From Actinomycetota bacterium (lineage in GTDB: Bacteria; Actinomycetota; Actinomycetes; S36-B12; UBA5976), in assembly GCA_026392535.1 (NCBI GenBank), contig JAPLBX010000040.1:12853-21016 (forward strand): DNA of 8,164 bases, written 5' to 3'. Shown in pieces: positions 1-5,662 of the stretch. Position 1 is the first letter of the stretch, and each line of letters begins with the position of its first letter. The notes beneath the pieces were generated by a model. That model was not told the origin of the DNA, did no database searches, and was given only the letters and a program-made list of their open reading frames with translations. The position numbers and the translations under genes were made by a program.

Positions 1-995
1 CAGGAACACAGTTTGTAACCGTTGGTGGAGCAATCGCAAATGATGTGCACGGAAAGAGCCATCACGTCCATGGAACTTTTGCGCATAATGTTTTGAAATT
101 CACATTGATAAGAAGTGACGGCGAGATACTTGAATGTTCTCCAGTTAAGAATCAGAAGTGGTTTGCTGCCACAATCGGTGGCATCGGTTTAACCGGTGTG
201 ATTTCAAAAGCCACTCTTCAGATGCAGCTAATCGCAAGCCCCTGGATAGATACTGAAACTATCCCGTTTGGATCGGTAGAAGAATTCTTCAAACTCACAG
301 CAGACACAAATCCACTATGGGAAAACTCTGTTTCTTGGATCGATTGCACTACAAAGCGAAAAAATCACGGCCTATTGATGTTGGGCAATCGCTCGCAATC
401 ATCAAAACCTGCAAAGTTCAAGGATGCGCTAACTCTTCCATTTGAACCACCATTTTCATTGGTTAACAAATTGACTTTGAAGCCTGGAAATCTCGGCTAT
501 TACTCGCTTAATCGAATGAAGCCGCGCAAGTCAACAGTTCATTATGAAAAATTCTTCTACCCGCTAGATGGAGTTAATGAATGGAACAAGGTTTATGGCC
601 CTAATGGGTTCTTCCAGTATCAAAGTGTGATTCCACCTGAGAATTCACTTGAAGGCACCAAAGAGATGTTGAAAGTAATCAGCGAATCTGGTCAGGGATC
701 TGTTTTGGGCGTGCTCAAAGCATTTGGCGATAAATCATCACTTGGCTTGCTGAGTTTTCCAATGGCCGGAACCACTCTTGCTCTAGATTTCCCAAATCGT
801 GGCGCAGAAACAGAAACTCTATTCCAACGCCTAGATGCAATTGTTAAAGCTGCCAACGGTCGGGTGTATTTGGCGAAGGATGCTCGGATGTCGCGTGAAA
901 TGTTTGAAAGTGGCTATGACCAAATTCTAAACTTCAAGAAGTTTAGAGACCCTAAAATAAGTTCAGCAATGTCAAAGAGATTGTTAGGTAGTTAA
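1..995 (+). CDS. dprE1: DprE1-like decaprenylphospho-beta-D-ribose 2-oxidase, 5' end missing
   Basis: FAD-linked oxidase of the DprE1 type. It oxidises the 2'-OH of polyprenyl-phospho-ribose to the keto intermediate, the first half of the epimerisation that makes the arabinose donor for envelope arabinans. The frame is open from base 3, so the gene begins upstream. About 330 residues are present against roughly 460 in the mycobacterial protein, so much of the FAD-binding domain lies outside. The window opens on the family block GTQFVTVGGAIANDVHGKSH, whose His corresponds to the flavin-linked region of DprE1. The C-terminal block YLAKDARMSREMF holds the Lys (codon 876-878) matching the active-site Lys of the mycobacterial YTAKDSR motif. 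The residue before LDFP, codon 780-782, is Ala where M. tuberculosis has Cys387. The GTG at 45 is internal (Val), not a start. The stop TAA directly abuts the next gene. Family assignment is strong. The exact lipid substrate is inferred. Confidence 0.86.
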   Translation, partial: GTQFVTVGGAIANDVHGKSHHVHGTFAHNVLKFTLIRSDGEILECSPVKNQKWFAATIGGIGLTGVISKATLQMQLIASPWIDTETIPFGSVEEFFKLTADTNPLWENSVSWIDCTTKRKNHGLLMLGNRSQSSKPAKFKDALTLPFEPPFSLVNKLTLKPGNLGYYSLNRMKPRKSTVHYEKFFYPLDGVNEWNKVYGPNGFFQYQSVIPPENSLEGTKEMLKVISESGQGSVLGVLKAFGDKSSLGLLSFPMAGTTLALDFPNRGAETETLFQRLDAIVKAANGRVYLAKDARMSREMFESGYDQILNFKKFRDPKISSAMSKRLLGS

Positions 996-1733
996 GTGAA
1001 ACGTATCGTTATTGTTGGAGCAACATCCACCATTGCAACCGAATGTGCTCGGATCTGGAATCTTGAGGACAATGTTGAATTCATACTTGTTGCACGTGAC
1101 AAGTCCAAAGCGAAACGGATCACAAAGGACTTGCAAGTTCGCAACCCAAATAATCACTCTATGATTGAAGAAATTGATTTTGAAAAGCCAAAGCAAATCG
1201 AATCTCTGGTTGAAGAGGTTGCAAGCAAACCTATCGACACCGTTTTGATAGCCCACGGCATCTTGCCAAATCAGAAAGAAGCTCAAAGTAATCCACGGCT
1301 GGTTAAAGAAGCAATAAGCATTAATGCGTCATCGGTTGCAATGTTTGCAGAATGCTTTGCTAGCGAAATGCAGTTCACCGGTGGCACGATCGGCGTGATT
1401 GGTTCAGTAGCTGGCGATAGGGGCCGCAAGACCAACTACCTCTATGGAGCATCTAAAGCACTGGTTGAAACCTTCACCCGAGGGCTGGCTCATCGCTTCG
1501 CTGGGACTAGCCTCAAAATCGTCCTTATCAAGCCAGGTCCAACTGCCACTGCCATGACCGCAGAACTAACCCAAAAGGGGCAGAAACAGGCCAATCCGAG
1601 CCTCGTGGCGGCCCAGATAGTCAAAGGTATGAAGGCTGGCAAACCAGTCATTTACACCCCAGGTATTTGGCGCTGGATCATGCTGATCATCAAACATCTA
1701 CCTTCTCAGATCTTCAATCGCCTCAATATCTAA
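996..1733 (+). CDS. dprE2: DprE2-like short-chain reductase (decaprenylphospho-erythro-pentofuranosid-2-ulose 2-reductase)
   Basis: Short-chain dehydrogenase/reductase that should reduce the DprE1 keto product to polyprenyl-phospho-arabinose with NAD(P)H. It has 245 residues, close to the usual ~250. Visible motifs: nucleotide-binding GATSTIA (residues 8-14, the atypical glycine motif usual for DprE2 rather than TGxxxGxG), AHG at 86-88, Asn110, catalytic Ser137 (GSVAG) and YGASK with Tyr150 and Lys154. KPGPTATAM at 179-187 follows the usual PGxxxT loop. The C-terminus (about 224-243) is hydrophobic and basic (IWRWIMLIIKHLP), as in DprE2, and may associate with the membrane. The GTG start at 996 directly follows the TAA of the dprE1-like gene with no spacer, so translation is probably coupled. 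No convincing Shine-Dalgarno is seen. Adjacency to a DprE1 homologue is the main reason to prefer DprE2 over a generic SDR. Confidence 0.83.
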   Translation: MKRIVIVGATSTIATECARIWNLEDNVEFILVARDKSKAKRITKDLQVRNPNNHSMIEEIDFEKPKQIESLVEEVASKPIDTVLIAHGILPNQKEAQSNPRLVKEAISINASSVAMFAECFASEMQFTGGTIGVIGSVAGDRGRKTNYLYGASKALVETFTRGLAHRFAGTSLKIVLIKPGPTATAMTAELTQKGQKQANPSLVAAQIVKGMKAGKPVIYTPGIWRWIMLIIKHLPSQIFNRLNI

Positions 1734-1769
1734 GACTTCCAGCAAACTAAACTCGGGCACCTAATTGCC

Positions 1770-1776
1770 GGGAGAA
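1770..1776 (+). promoter_or_regulatory. Shine-Dalgarno GGGAGAA that sets the 1780 start
   Basis: GGGAGAA lies three bases before the GTG at 1780; its GGAG core (1771-1774) is five bases away, which is good spacing. It favours GTG 1780 over the in-frame TTG at 1765, which lies upstream of this site and could not use it. Confidence 0.65.
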
Positions 1777-1779
1777 TTT

Positions 1780-3009
1780 GTGTCTGATGAGCTAACGCCT
1801 GAAACCGATCAGGTTGAGGTCGAAGTTGTTGAAACACAAGAAGTAGAACCCAAAAAGCAGCGCAAATTCTTTCACCTGCCTAAAACCAAAGTTGGCAAAT
1901 TCTTTTTTTATGGTGTTGGAGTGCCAGCCCTTTTGGTTGGCGCGGCAAGCGCAATCTCAATTGCAATGATGTTGACGAAACCGAGCACTGATCCAGTAAG
2001 TGCAAGAGTCGCAGACTGGATGCGCGATCATGGAATTGGTTTTGTGGTTACCGGCGTTGAATGGGTGGATTACCAAATTCATCCGCCAACAATTGGTGGA
2101 GATCCAGACCAGGACATTATTGATGGGCAAGTAGATAATTCACCAACCCCAACACCATCAGAGACAACTCCAGATTTAGTAACACTTCGCGACCCAATGA
2201 CTACACAAGTGAAACCTGCACTAAAGGGTGAAGGCATATTCAAAACAAAAGTTGAAGTGGATGGGGTTCCAGTAATTCAAGTTGCATATGTGCGACCAGA
2301 TAAAGAACACACTTCTTATCTCGCTGCTGTGGTGTGGATGAGCGGAAAGCATGTTTCGTTCGAACAACATCCTGGCACTGACGATCCAGGTCAACTTGAA
2401 AGATGGTCCACCGGCATTCAAGCACCCAAAGATGCAGCATCAGGAATGATTGCAACTTTCAACGGCGGTTTCAAAGTAGCTGACTCGCAAGGTGGTTACT
2501 ACCAAGACAACATCACACTTGGAAAACTCACCAATGGATCTGCATCAATCGTGGTCTATAAGGATGGCACCCAAGATGTTGGCATGTGGGGCCGAGACTT
2601 CAAAATGTCACCCAATGTGAAATCTGTTCGTCAAAACCTAAAACTGCTCGTCGACAATGGAAAGCTCTCGGCCAACGTGGACTCGGCAGTTAGCTCATCA
2701 TGGGGTGCAACTCTTGGCGGTGGGCTGTATGTGTGGCGAAGTGGCATTGGCGTAACTGCCGATGGCGACTTCGTTTACGTAGTTGGAGATGCTCTCTCAG
2801 CTCGTACATTGGCTGAGATCCTCGTCAAAGCTGGTTGTGTACGAGCAATGCAGCTCGACATCAATCGCTGGTGGGTTTCATACATGTGGTACTTGCCAAA
2901 CGAGCGCGATCGCTTAATCCCATACAAACCAGTTGAGTTCCCACGTCCGGCCTACCGCTACCAAGTTGAAGCCAGTCGTGATTTCTTCGTGGTTTACTTC
3001 AAACCGTAA
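1780..3009 (+). CDS. Membrane-anchored phosphodiester glycosidase (NAGPA-like) domain protein
   Basis: Predicted type II-like membrane protein of 409 residues from GTG 1780. An acidic, then basic N-terminal segment (residues 1-40) precedes one hydrophobic helix at about 41-66. After it come a Pro/Thr-rich linker (SPTPTPSETTP, 121-131) and a globular domain at about 150-409, probably outside the cell. That domain resembles the phosphodiester glycosidase family (the NAGPA/'uncovering enzyme' fold), which cleaves sugar-phosphodiester bonds. Support: ATFNGGF at 225-231, the family NGGF motif; a V.Y.DG segment at 258-263; GVTADGDFVYVVGDALS at 324-340, followed by the helix ARTLAEILVKAGC; and AMQLDIN at 356-362. 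The last replaces the family's usual LDGGGS-type motif, so the substrate may differ. It starts 46 bases after dprE2 on the same strand, suggesting an envelope-glycan role, which is inference. Domain call fairly sure; biochemical activity unknown. Confidence 0.72.
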   Translation: MSDELTPETDQVEVEVVETQEVEPKKQRKFFHLPKTKVGKFFFYGVGVPALLVGAASAISIAMMLTKPSTDPVSARVADWMRDHGIGFVVTGVEWVDYQIHPPTIGGDPDQDIIDGQVDNSPTPTPSETTPDLVTLRDPMTTQVKPALKGEGIFKTKVEVDGVPVIQVAYVRPDKEHTSYLAAVVWMSGKHVSFEQHPGTDDPGQLERWSTGIQAPKDAASGMIATFNGGFKVADSQGGYYQDNITLGKLTNGSASIVVYKDGTQDVGMWGRDFKMSPNVKSVRQNLKLLVDNGKLSANVDSAVSSSWGATLGGGLYVWRSGIGVTADGDFVYVVGDALSARTLAEILVKAGCVRAMQLDINRWWVSYMWYLPNERDRLIPYKPVEFPRPAYRYQVEASRDFFVVYFKP

Positions 3010-3020
3010 GCAGATTCGAG

Positions 3021-3578
3021 TTATTTCTTCTTAGTCTGTGCGATCGTTGCTTTTGCTAAATCCACAAGTAGTTTTGCATCCACTTTCCAGTCAACTGGAA
3101 CTTGAATAGTTTTTTTGTTCACTTTGAAGTCAGTCAAGCGTTTTTCAAATTTTGTAATGACATCAGCACCCCAAGGAGCCATCAAGATATGGTTTTTCAA
3201 GACGCTCACACCAAAGATGTAATCGTCACCAATTTTGAGCATCGGCTGATTCCAAGCAATGACAAGTTCGGCTTTTGGAAAGGCATCTTGCAAAACTTTG
3301 AATATGGCTTTTACCGTCTTTTTCTTCATCGCATCATGTGGCTCTAGGTATTGGGCAAGTGTGTTGAACCGCTTTGCAGTAGTTGAACCGCGTGAATACA
3401 TAACCAGGGCATTGGCGTGAGCCTGAGAGAAGCCGTGGTTCTCTTTTAAGTAAGCGATTTGCTCGGGATACTTTTGCCCAGCTAACTCAGCCATCACTGA
3501 GTGCCAATACTGCATTGGCTGCCCATGTTTCTTCTCAATCGCAGGGAAGAATGAGGAACGCTCTTTGTTTTCTGGCAT
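3021..3578 (-). CDS. DUF4287-DUF1801 fusion protein
   Basis: Small soluble protein of 185 residues with no signal peptide or membrane segment. The N-terminal part (about 8-66) matches DUF4287: SFFPAIEKKHG, then MQYWHSVMAELAG, then a KENHGFSQAHANALVMYSRG helix pair. The C-terminal part (about 70-180) looks like a DUF1801/YdhG-type domain: a helix (KAIFKVLQDAFPKAEL), an AWNQPMLKIG strand pair, a VLKNHILMAPWG strand and an FEKRLTDF helix. Neither domain has an established enzymatic role, so I assign no function. The tail is lysine-rich. ATG 3578 is preferred over the in-frame TTG 3584: there is no Shine-Dalgarno, but TAGATA lies six bases before this ATG, the spacing of a leaderless start. It begins 18 bases after the stop of the secreted protein on the same strand, so read-through transcription is also likely. 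It ends 11 bases from the oppositely oriented glycosidase-like gene. Confidence 0.75.
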   Translation of the reverse strand: MPENKERSSFFPAIEKKHGQPMQYWHSVMAELAGQKYPEQIAYLKENHGFSQAHANALVMYSRGSTTAKRFNTLAQYLEPHDAMKKKTVKAIFKVLQDAFPKAELVIAWNQPMLKIGDDYIFGVSVLKNHILMAPWGADVITKFEKRLTDFKVNKKTIQVPVDWKVDAKLLVDLAKATIAQTKKK

Positions 3579-3584
3579 GGGCAA

Positions 3585-3590
3585 TATCTA
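3585..3590 (-). promoter_or_regulatory. Possible leaderless -10 (TAGATA) for the DUF4287-DUF1801 gene
   Basis: On the minus strand TAGATA is followed by six bases and then ATG 3578, the same geometry as the -10 elements at 5608-5613, 5651-5656 and 6999-7004. The last base is A where the consensus has T, and no good -35 is seen inside the end of the preceding gene, so this is tentative. Confidence 0.3.
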
Positions 3591-3596
3591 GTAGCA

Positions 3597-4973
3597 CTAC
3601 AACAGTGTTGCTTCGATACCGATATTCCAGACAGTATTGCTATTACCCGTAGCGGTGATTACAACTGCACCACCGCCAGAGGCATAGAACACATCGGATA
3701 CGTAGGTAGCGCTCTTATCTAATGTCAATATTGCCACAGGCGCAGTCCAGTTTGCACCGTTTTTAACAGACTTATAAACCTTGCGGCTACTGCCTGCGCC
3801 ATCGCCAGATCCAATTATTACTGGATTAGAACCGTCACTTGTGATTTCGTGGAAGTAGTAATCGCCGCTTGCCCAATTCTTAGCGCTGGCTAGTTCGCCC
3901 AATTTGCCAACCTTAACTACATAGTCAGCGCTATTTGTTGCGTAGGACTCGTAAGCCGCCCAGATATTTTCACCAACGACTGCAAGTTTGATGCGGTTTG
4001 CTTCATATGACTTAGCTAATGCAGCTTTGTCTGAAGGTGTGAAGCTTGTCGCACCTGACTGGCTGATAGATGCAAAAACCTTTACAGGGATTTCGTTATA
4101 ACCACTCATCCAAGAAATTGCCGCCTTGCCACCTTCAGTCAAAACTGTAGAGCCAATGAAGTACGCGTAGTTCTGAACTTTGGCTTTGAAATTAAGCGAA
4201 TCGATTCTTACAGCATTTGACCAAGGTTGGTCAGGTGCTGAGCGGCGAGCGGCGAAGATTGCAAAAGTGGAACCTTTCAATTCTGCTTTCCAACCTTTGG
4301 TGTCGCGAAAAGTCATCCAGCTCATTACTTGGTTGCCGGCTTCATTAGTTACCAAACGAATATCGAATATCTGGTAGTTGCAATTTTCAGGAGTTTTGGC
4401 ACAAGAGCCGAATACGTTTGTGTCAACTGCATTGGCAACATTTTCAGATGCAAATGGAGAATTCTCATCTGTGCGGGTCCATGTGACGTATTGCAATGAG
4501 TCCGAAAGCGAACTCACACCAGCAATTGTGACACTTTCACCGTTGGAAACCATATCAAGATCGTTAAACCACTGGCCGGTCACGCTGCTGTCTGGGACAT
4601 CAATGGCACTCTGCCAATTTATTTCTCCAGCGAGTAGTTCCCGATATTTAATAACTTCTTCATCCAACCAAGCAACGAGTATTAAGCCGCTTTCAGTGAC
4701 GGTGACTTGAGGAGAAGCGAACGGGGTAAAAGTCAATGTGGCGATGGCTTGCTTGTTTGTCCATGCACTAGAACCACGTTTGTATGAAATCCAAACTTTT
4801 GAAGTATCGTCATCAACACGCTTGCCCCAGACAACAGCGCTTACTGTGCCATTTGTTGCCTGGTCTCGGCGACCAAGATCTTTTTGGCCATCCGAAAGGT
4901 CAATTGCGCTGGCAGATGTCAGCGGAGTTAAAGTAAGCAAAATAGTGCATATTGCCATGAGGGTTTTGCGCAT
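3597..4973 (-). CDS. Secreted beta-propeller-like repeat protein of unknown function
   Basis: Exported protein of 458 residues. A signal peptide is clear: MRK, a hydrophobic core (TLMAICTILLTLTPLTS) and an ASA|ID cleavage site after Ala23. The rest is almost all beta-strand-rich and falls into about eight irregular repeats of 45-60 residues. Each has a short strand ending in a small-residue/W segment and then a second strand. Examples are VSAVVWGKR (44-52), GLILVAWLDEE (96-106), NQVMSWMTFRD (214-224), KAAISWMSGYN (283-293), NIWAAYESYA (336-345) and AVVITATGN (436-444). This resembles BNR/sialidase-like or related propellers, but no Asp-box (SxDxGxxW) or catalytic residues are seen, so no enzyme call is made. 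Cys191 and Cys198 are the only mature cysteines and could form a disulphide. ATG 4973 is chosen over GTG/TTG-type starts up to 5000 because GGGAGA sits just upstream and the signal peptide then begins correctly. Confidence 0.72.
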   Translation of the reverse strand: MRKTLMAICTILLTLTPLTSASAIDLSDGQKDLGRRDQATNGTVSAVVWGKRVDDDTSKVWISYKRGSSAWTNKQAIATLTFTPFASPQVTVTESGLILVAWLDEEVIKYRELLAGEINWQSAIDVPDSSVTGQWFNDLDMVSNGESVTIAGVSSLSDSLQYVTWTRTDENSPFASENVANAVDTNVFGSCAKTPENCNYQIFDIRLVTNEAGNQVMSWMTFRDTKGWKAELKGSTFAIFAARRSAPDQPWSNAVRIDSLNFKAKVQNYAYFIGSTVLTEGGKAAISWMSGYNEIPVKVFASISQSGATSFTPSDKAALAKSYEANRIKLAVVGENIWAAYESYATNSADYVVKVGKLGELASAKNWASGDYYFHEITSDGSNPVIIGSGDGAGSSRKVYKSVKNGANWTAPVAILTLDKSATYVSDVFYASGGGAVVITATGNSNTVWNIGIEATLL

Positions 4974-4978
4974 GAATT

Positions 4979-4984
4979 TCTCCC
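4979..4984 (-). promoter_or_regulatory. Shine-Dalgarno GGGAGA for the secreted repeat protein
   Basis: On the minus strand GGGAGA is followed by five bases and then ATG 4973. It sets the start at MRKTLM and removes a nine-residue N-terminal extension that would mask the signal peptide. Confidence 0.7.
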
Positions 4985-5186
4985 TGTCTGTATTGTCCAA
5001 ACTTATCGGAAGCCCGAGTTTCTGCCTACTAACATGCCTAGAAATCGATTCGGTAATTATCGAAACTTAAATCAAGCGGCAACAATGACTTTTACAAACT
5101 TAACCTTGTTTTCATCTTGTCCGTGTAGCTCTGCGTTAGAGCGAAGTAATGAAATTGGACCAAAACTAGATCAACTCGGGTTGCGG
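4985..5186. other. Gene-free stretch between the secreted-protein gene and the broken DUF4260 gene
   Basis: No convincing coding sequence on either strand. It contains the tentative minus-strand promoter at 5056-5085 and a small perfect stem GCTCT/AGAGC at 5128-5142 with a five-base loop and no following T-run. The plus-strand open frame across this stretch gives a composition unlike a real protein and continues through the antisense of the DUF4260 remnant. Confidence 0.5.
5056..5085 (-). promoter_or_regulatory. Tentative sigma70-type promoter for the secreted repeat protein
   Basis: Read on the minus strand: -35 TTGTTG (5085-5080), an 18-base spacer, and -10 GATAAT (5061-5056). Transcription would start near 5049 and leave an untranslated leader of about 75 bases, which fits a gene that, unlike its neighbours, has a good Shine-Dalgarno. 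Both boxes are imperfect. Confidence 0.35.
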
Positions 5187-5601
5187 CTAGTCTCCCCATT
5201 TAGAGGGCAACTTATTCGGGGGAGTAGCGATGAATTCTTCATCGCCTTGTCGAGGAGGTTCACCAAGAAGTTGCCGGGCCAAAGCAAGTTGTCTGTCCAC
5301 GAACACACCGTCATATTTCGCGCCCCGGCCGATTAGCCGATCAAATCCGATGTGCGTAAACCAGAGAAAAACATAAGCCGTTGATGTGTGTTCAAACTTG
5401 ATAGGTGTGGAGTAAGTCATAAACCATCTCGACAGTGCGCTTTTCTCGCAATTTCTTTGGGAATAGCAAATCTGGGACCAGTACCACGACAAAAGCCCAG
5501 AGATAGGAAAGATTGAATTGAGAGTATGCAGCTAGGGAGGAAAGCACTAAAACGGTTCCCTCAATTTTCAAAATCGGTAACTTTCGTTTGCGCTTAGCCA
5601 T
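5187..5601 (-). pseudogene. DUF4260 family membrane protein, frameshifted
   Basis: Two minus-strand frames together spell one DUF4260 protein. The first (5601-5392, 69 codons) gives MAKRKRKLPILKIEGTVLVL, a hydrophobic helix, LVPDLLFPKK and VYDLLHTY, the family's N-terminal half, then stops at TGA 5394-5392. The family's C-terminal signature, WFTHIGFDRLIGRGAKYDG, lies in the frame one base downstream, which ends at 5187. From memory of family members, PDL to HTY has normal spacing (25 residues), whereas HTY to HIGFDR is about 15-17 residues instead of about 27. A small deletion in a hydrophobic helix therefore fits better than a simple one-base slip. DUF4260 proteins are small integral membrane proteins of unknown function. 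A sequencing or assembly error remains possible. The start ATG 5601 has no Shine-Dalgarno but has a TAGTAT -10 six bases upstream. Confidence 0.72.
5227..5245. repeat. Perfect 8-bp inverted repeat (hairpin)
   Basis: GCGATGAA, three-base loop TTC, TTCATCGC. It lies in the extreme 3' part of the broken DUF4260 gene. No T-run follows on either strand, so it is not a standard intrinsic terminator; it could still be a 3' RNA stabiliser or chance. Confidence 0.45.
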
Positions 5602-5607
5602 GACGAA

Positions 5608-5613
5608 ATACTA
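5608..5613 (-). promoter_or_regulatory. -10 element (TAGTAT) for a leaderless DUF4260 transcript
   Basis: On the minus strand TAGTAT is followed by six bases and then ATG 5601, so transcription would begin at or next to the start codon. No good -35 is visible. It lies within the divergent control region shared with the GH13 gene. Confidence 0.5.
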
Positions 5614-5627
5614 TTGGGCTGACCCAC

Positions 5628-5656
5628 TTCAAACCTAAGCATTCAACCAATAGATT
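5628..5656 (+). promoter_or_regulatory. Promoter for a leaderless GH13 transcript
   Basis: -10 TAGATT at 5651-5656, then six bases and ATG 5663. A weak -35, TTCAAA (5628-5633, four of six consensus bases), sits 17 bases upstream of the -10. No Shine-Dalgarno precedes the ATG, consistent with leaderless translation. Confidence 0.55.
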
Positions 5657-5662
5657 GAGCGC
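5639..5662. repeat. Imperfect inverted repeat over the GH13 -10, possible operator
   Basis: GCATTCAA, eight bases, TTGAGCGC: arms of eight pair at six positions. It covers the -10 and ends on the base before ATG 5663, where a repressor would block transcription. Sugar-responsive LacI-type control is common for GH13 genes, but no regulator gene is in the window and the match is short. Confidence 0.22.

Noticed and set aside
984..1286. Minus-strand open frame of 100 codons opposite dprE2
   Set aside because: It is antisense to a gene with intact SDR motifs, its translation is rich in Cys, Asn and Phe, and no start signal precedes it.
1765..1767. TTG as start of the phosphodiester-glycosidase-like gene
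   Set aside because: The Shine-Dalgarno GGGAGAA lies after it and fits GTG 1780 well.
3001..3030. Bidirectional terminator between the convergent genes
   Set aside because: Only 11 bases separate the stops and no stem-loop is seen there.
4180..5070. Series of plus-strand open frames opposite the secreted repeat protein
   Set aside because: They are antisense to a gene with a clear signal peptide and Shine-Dalgarno; the translations have no recognisable motif.
5128..5142. GCTCT/AGAGC hairpin as a terminator
   Set aside because: The stem is only 5 bp and no T-run follows on either strand.
5034..5336. Plus-strand open frame of 100 codons across the intergenic stretch
   Set aside because: It has no ribosome-binding site, no family resemblance, and covers the antisense of the conserved HIGFDR block of the DUF4260 remnant.
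5392..5409. Programmed ribosomal frameshift in the DUF4260 gene
   Set aside because: No slippery heptamer or downstream pseudoknot is evident, and the missing central residues point to a deletion instead.
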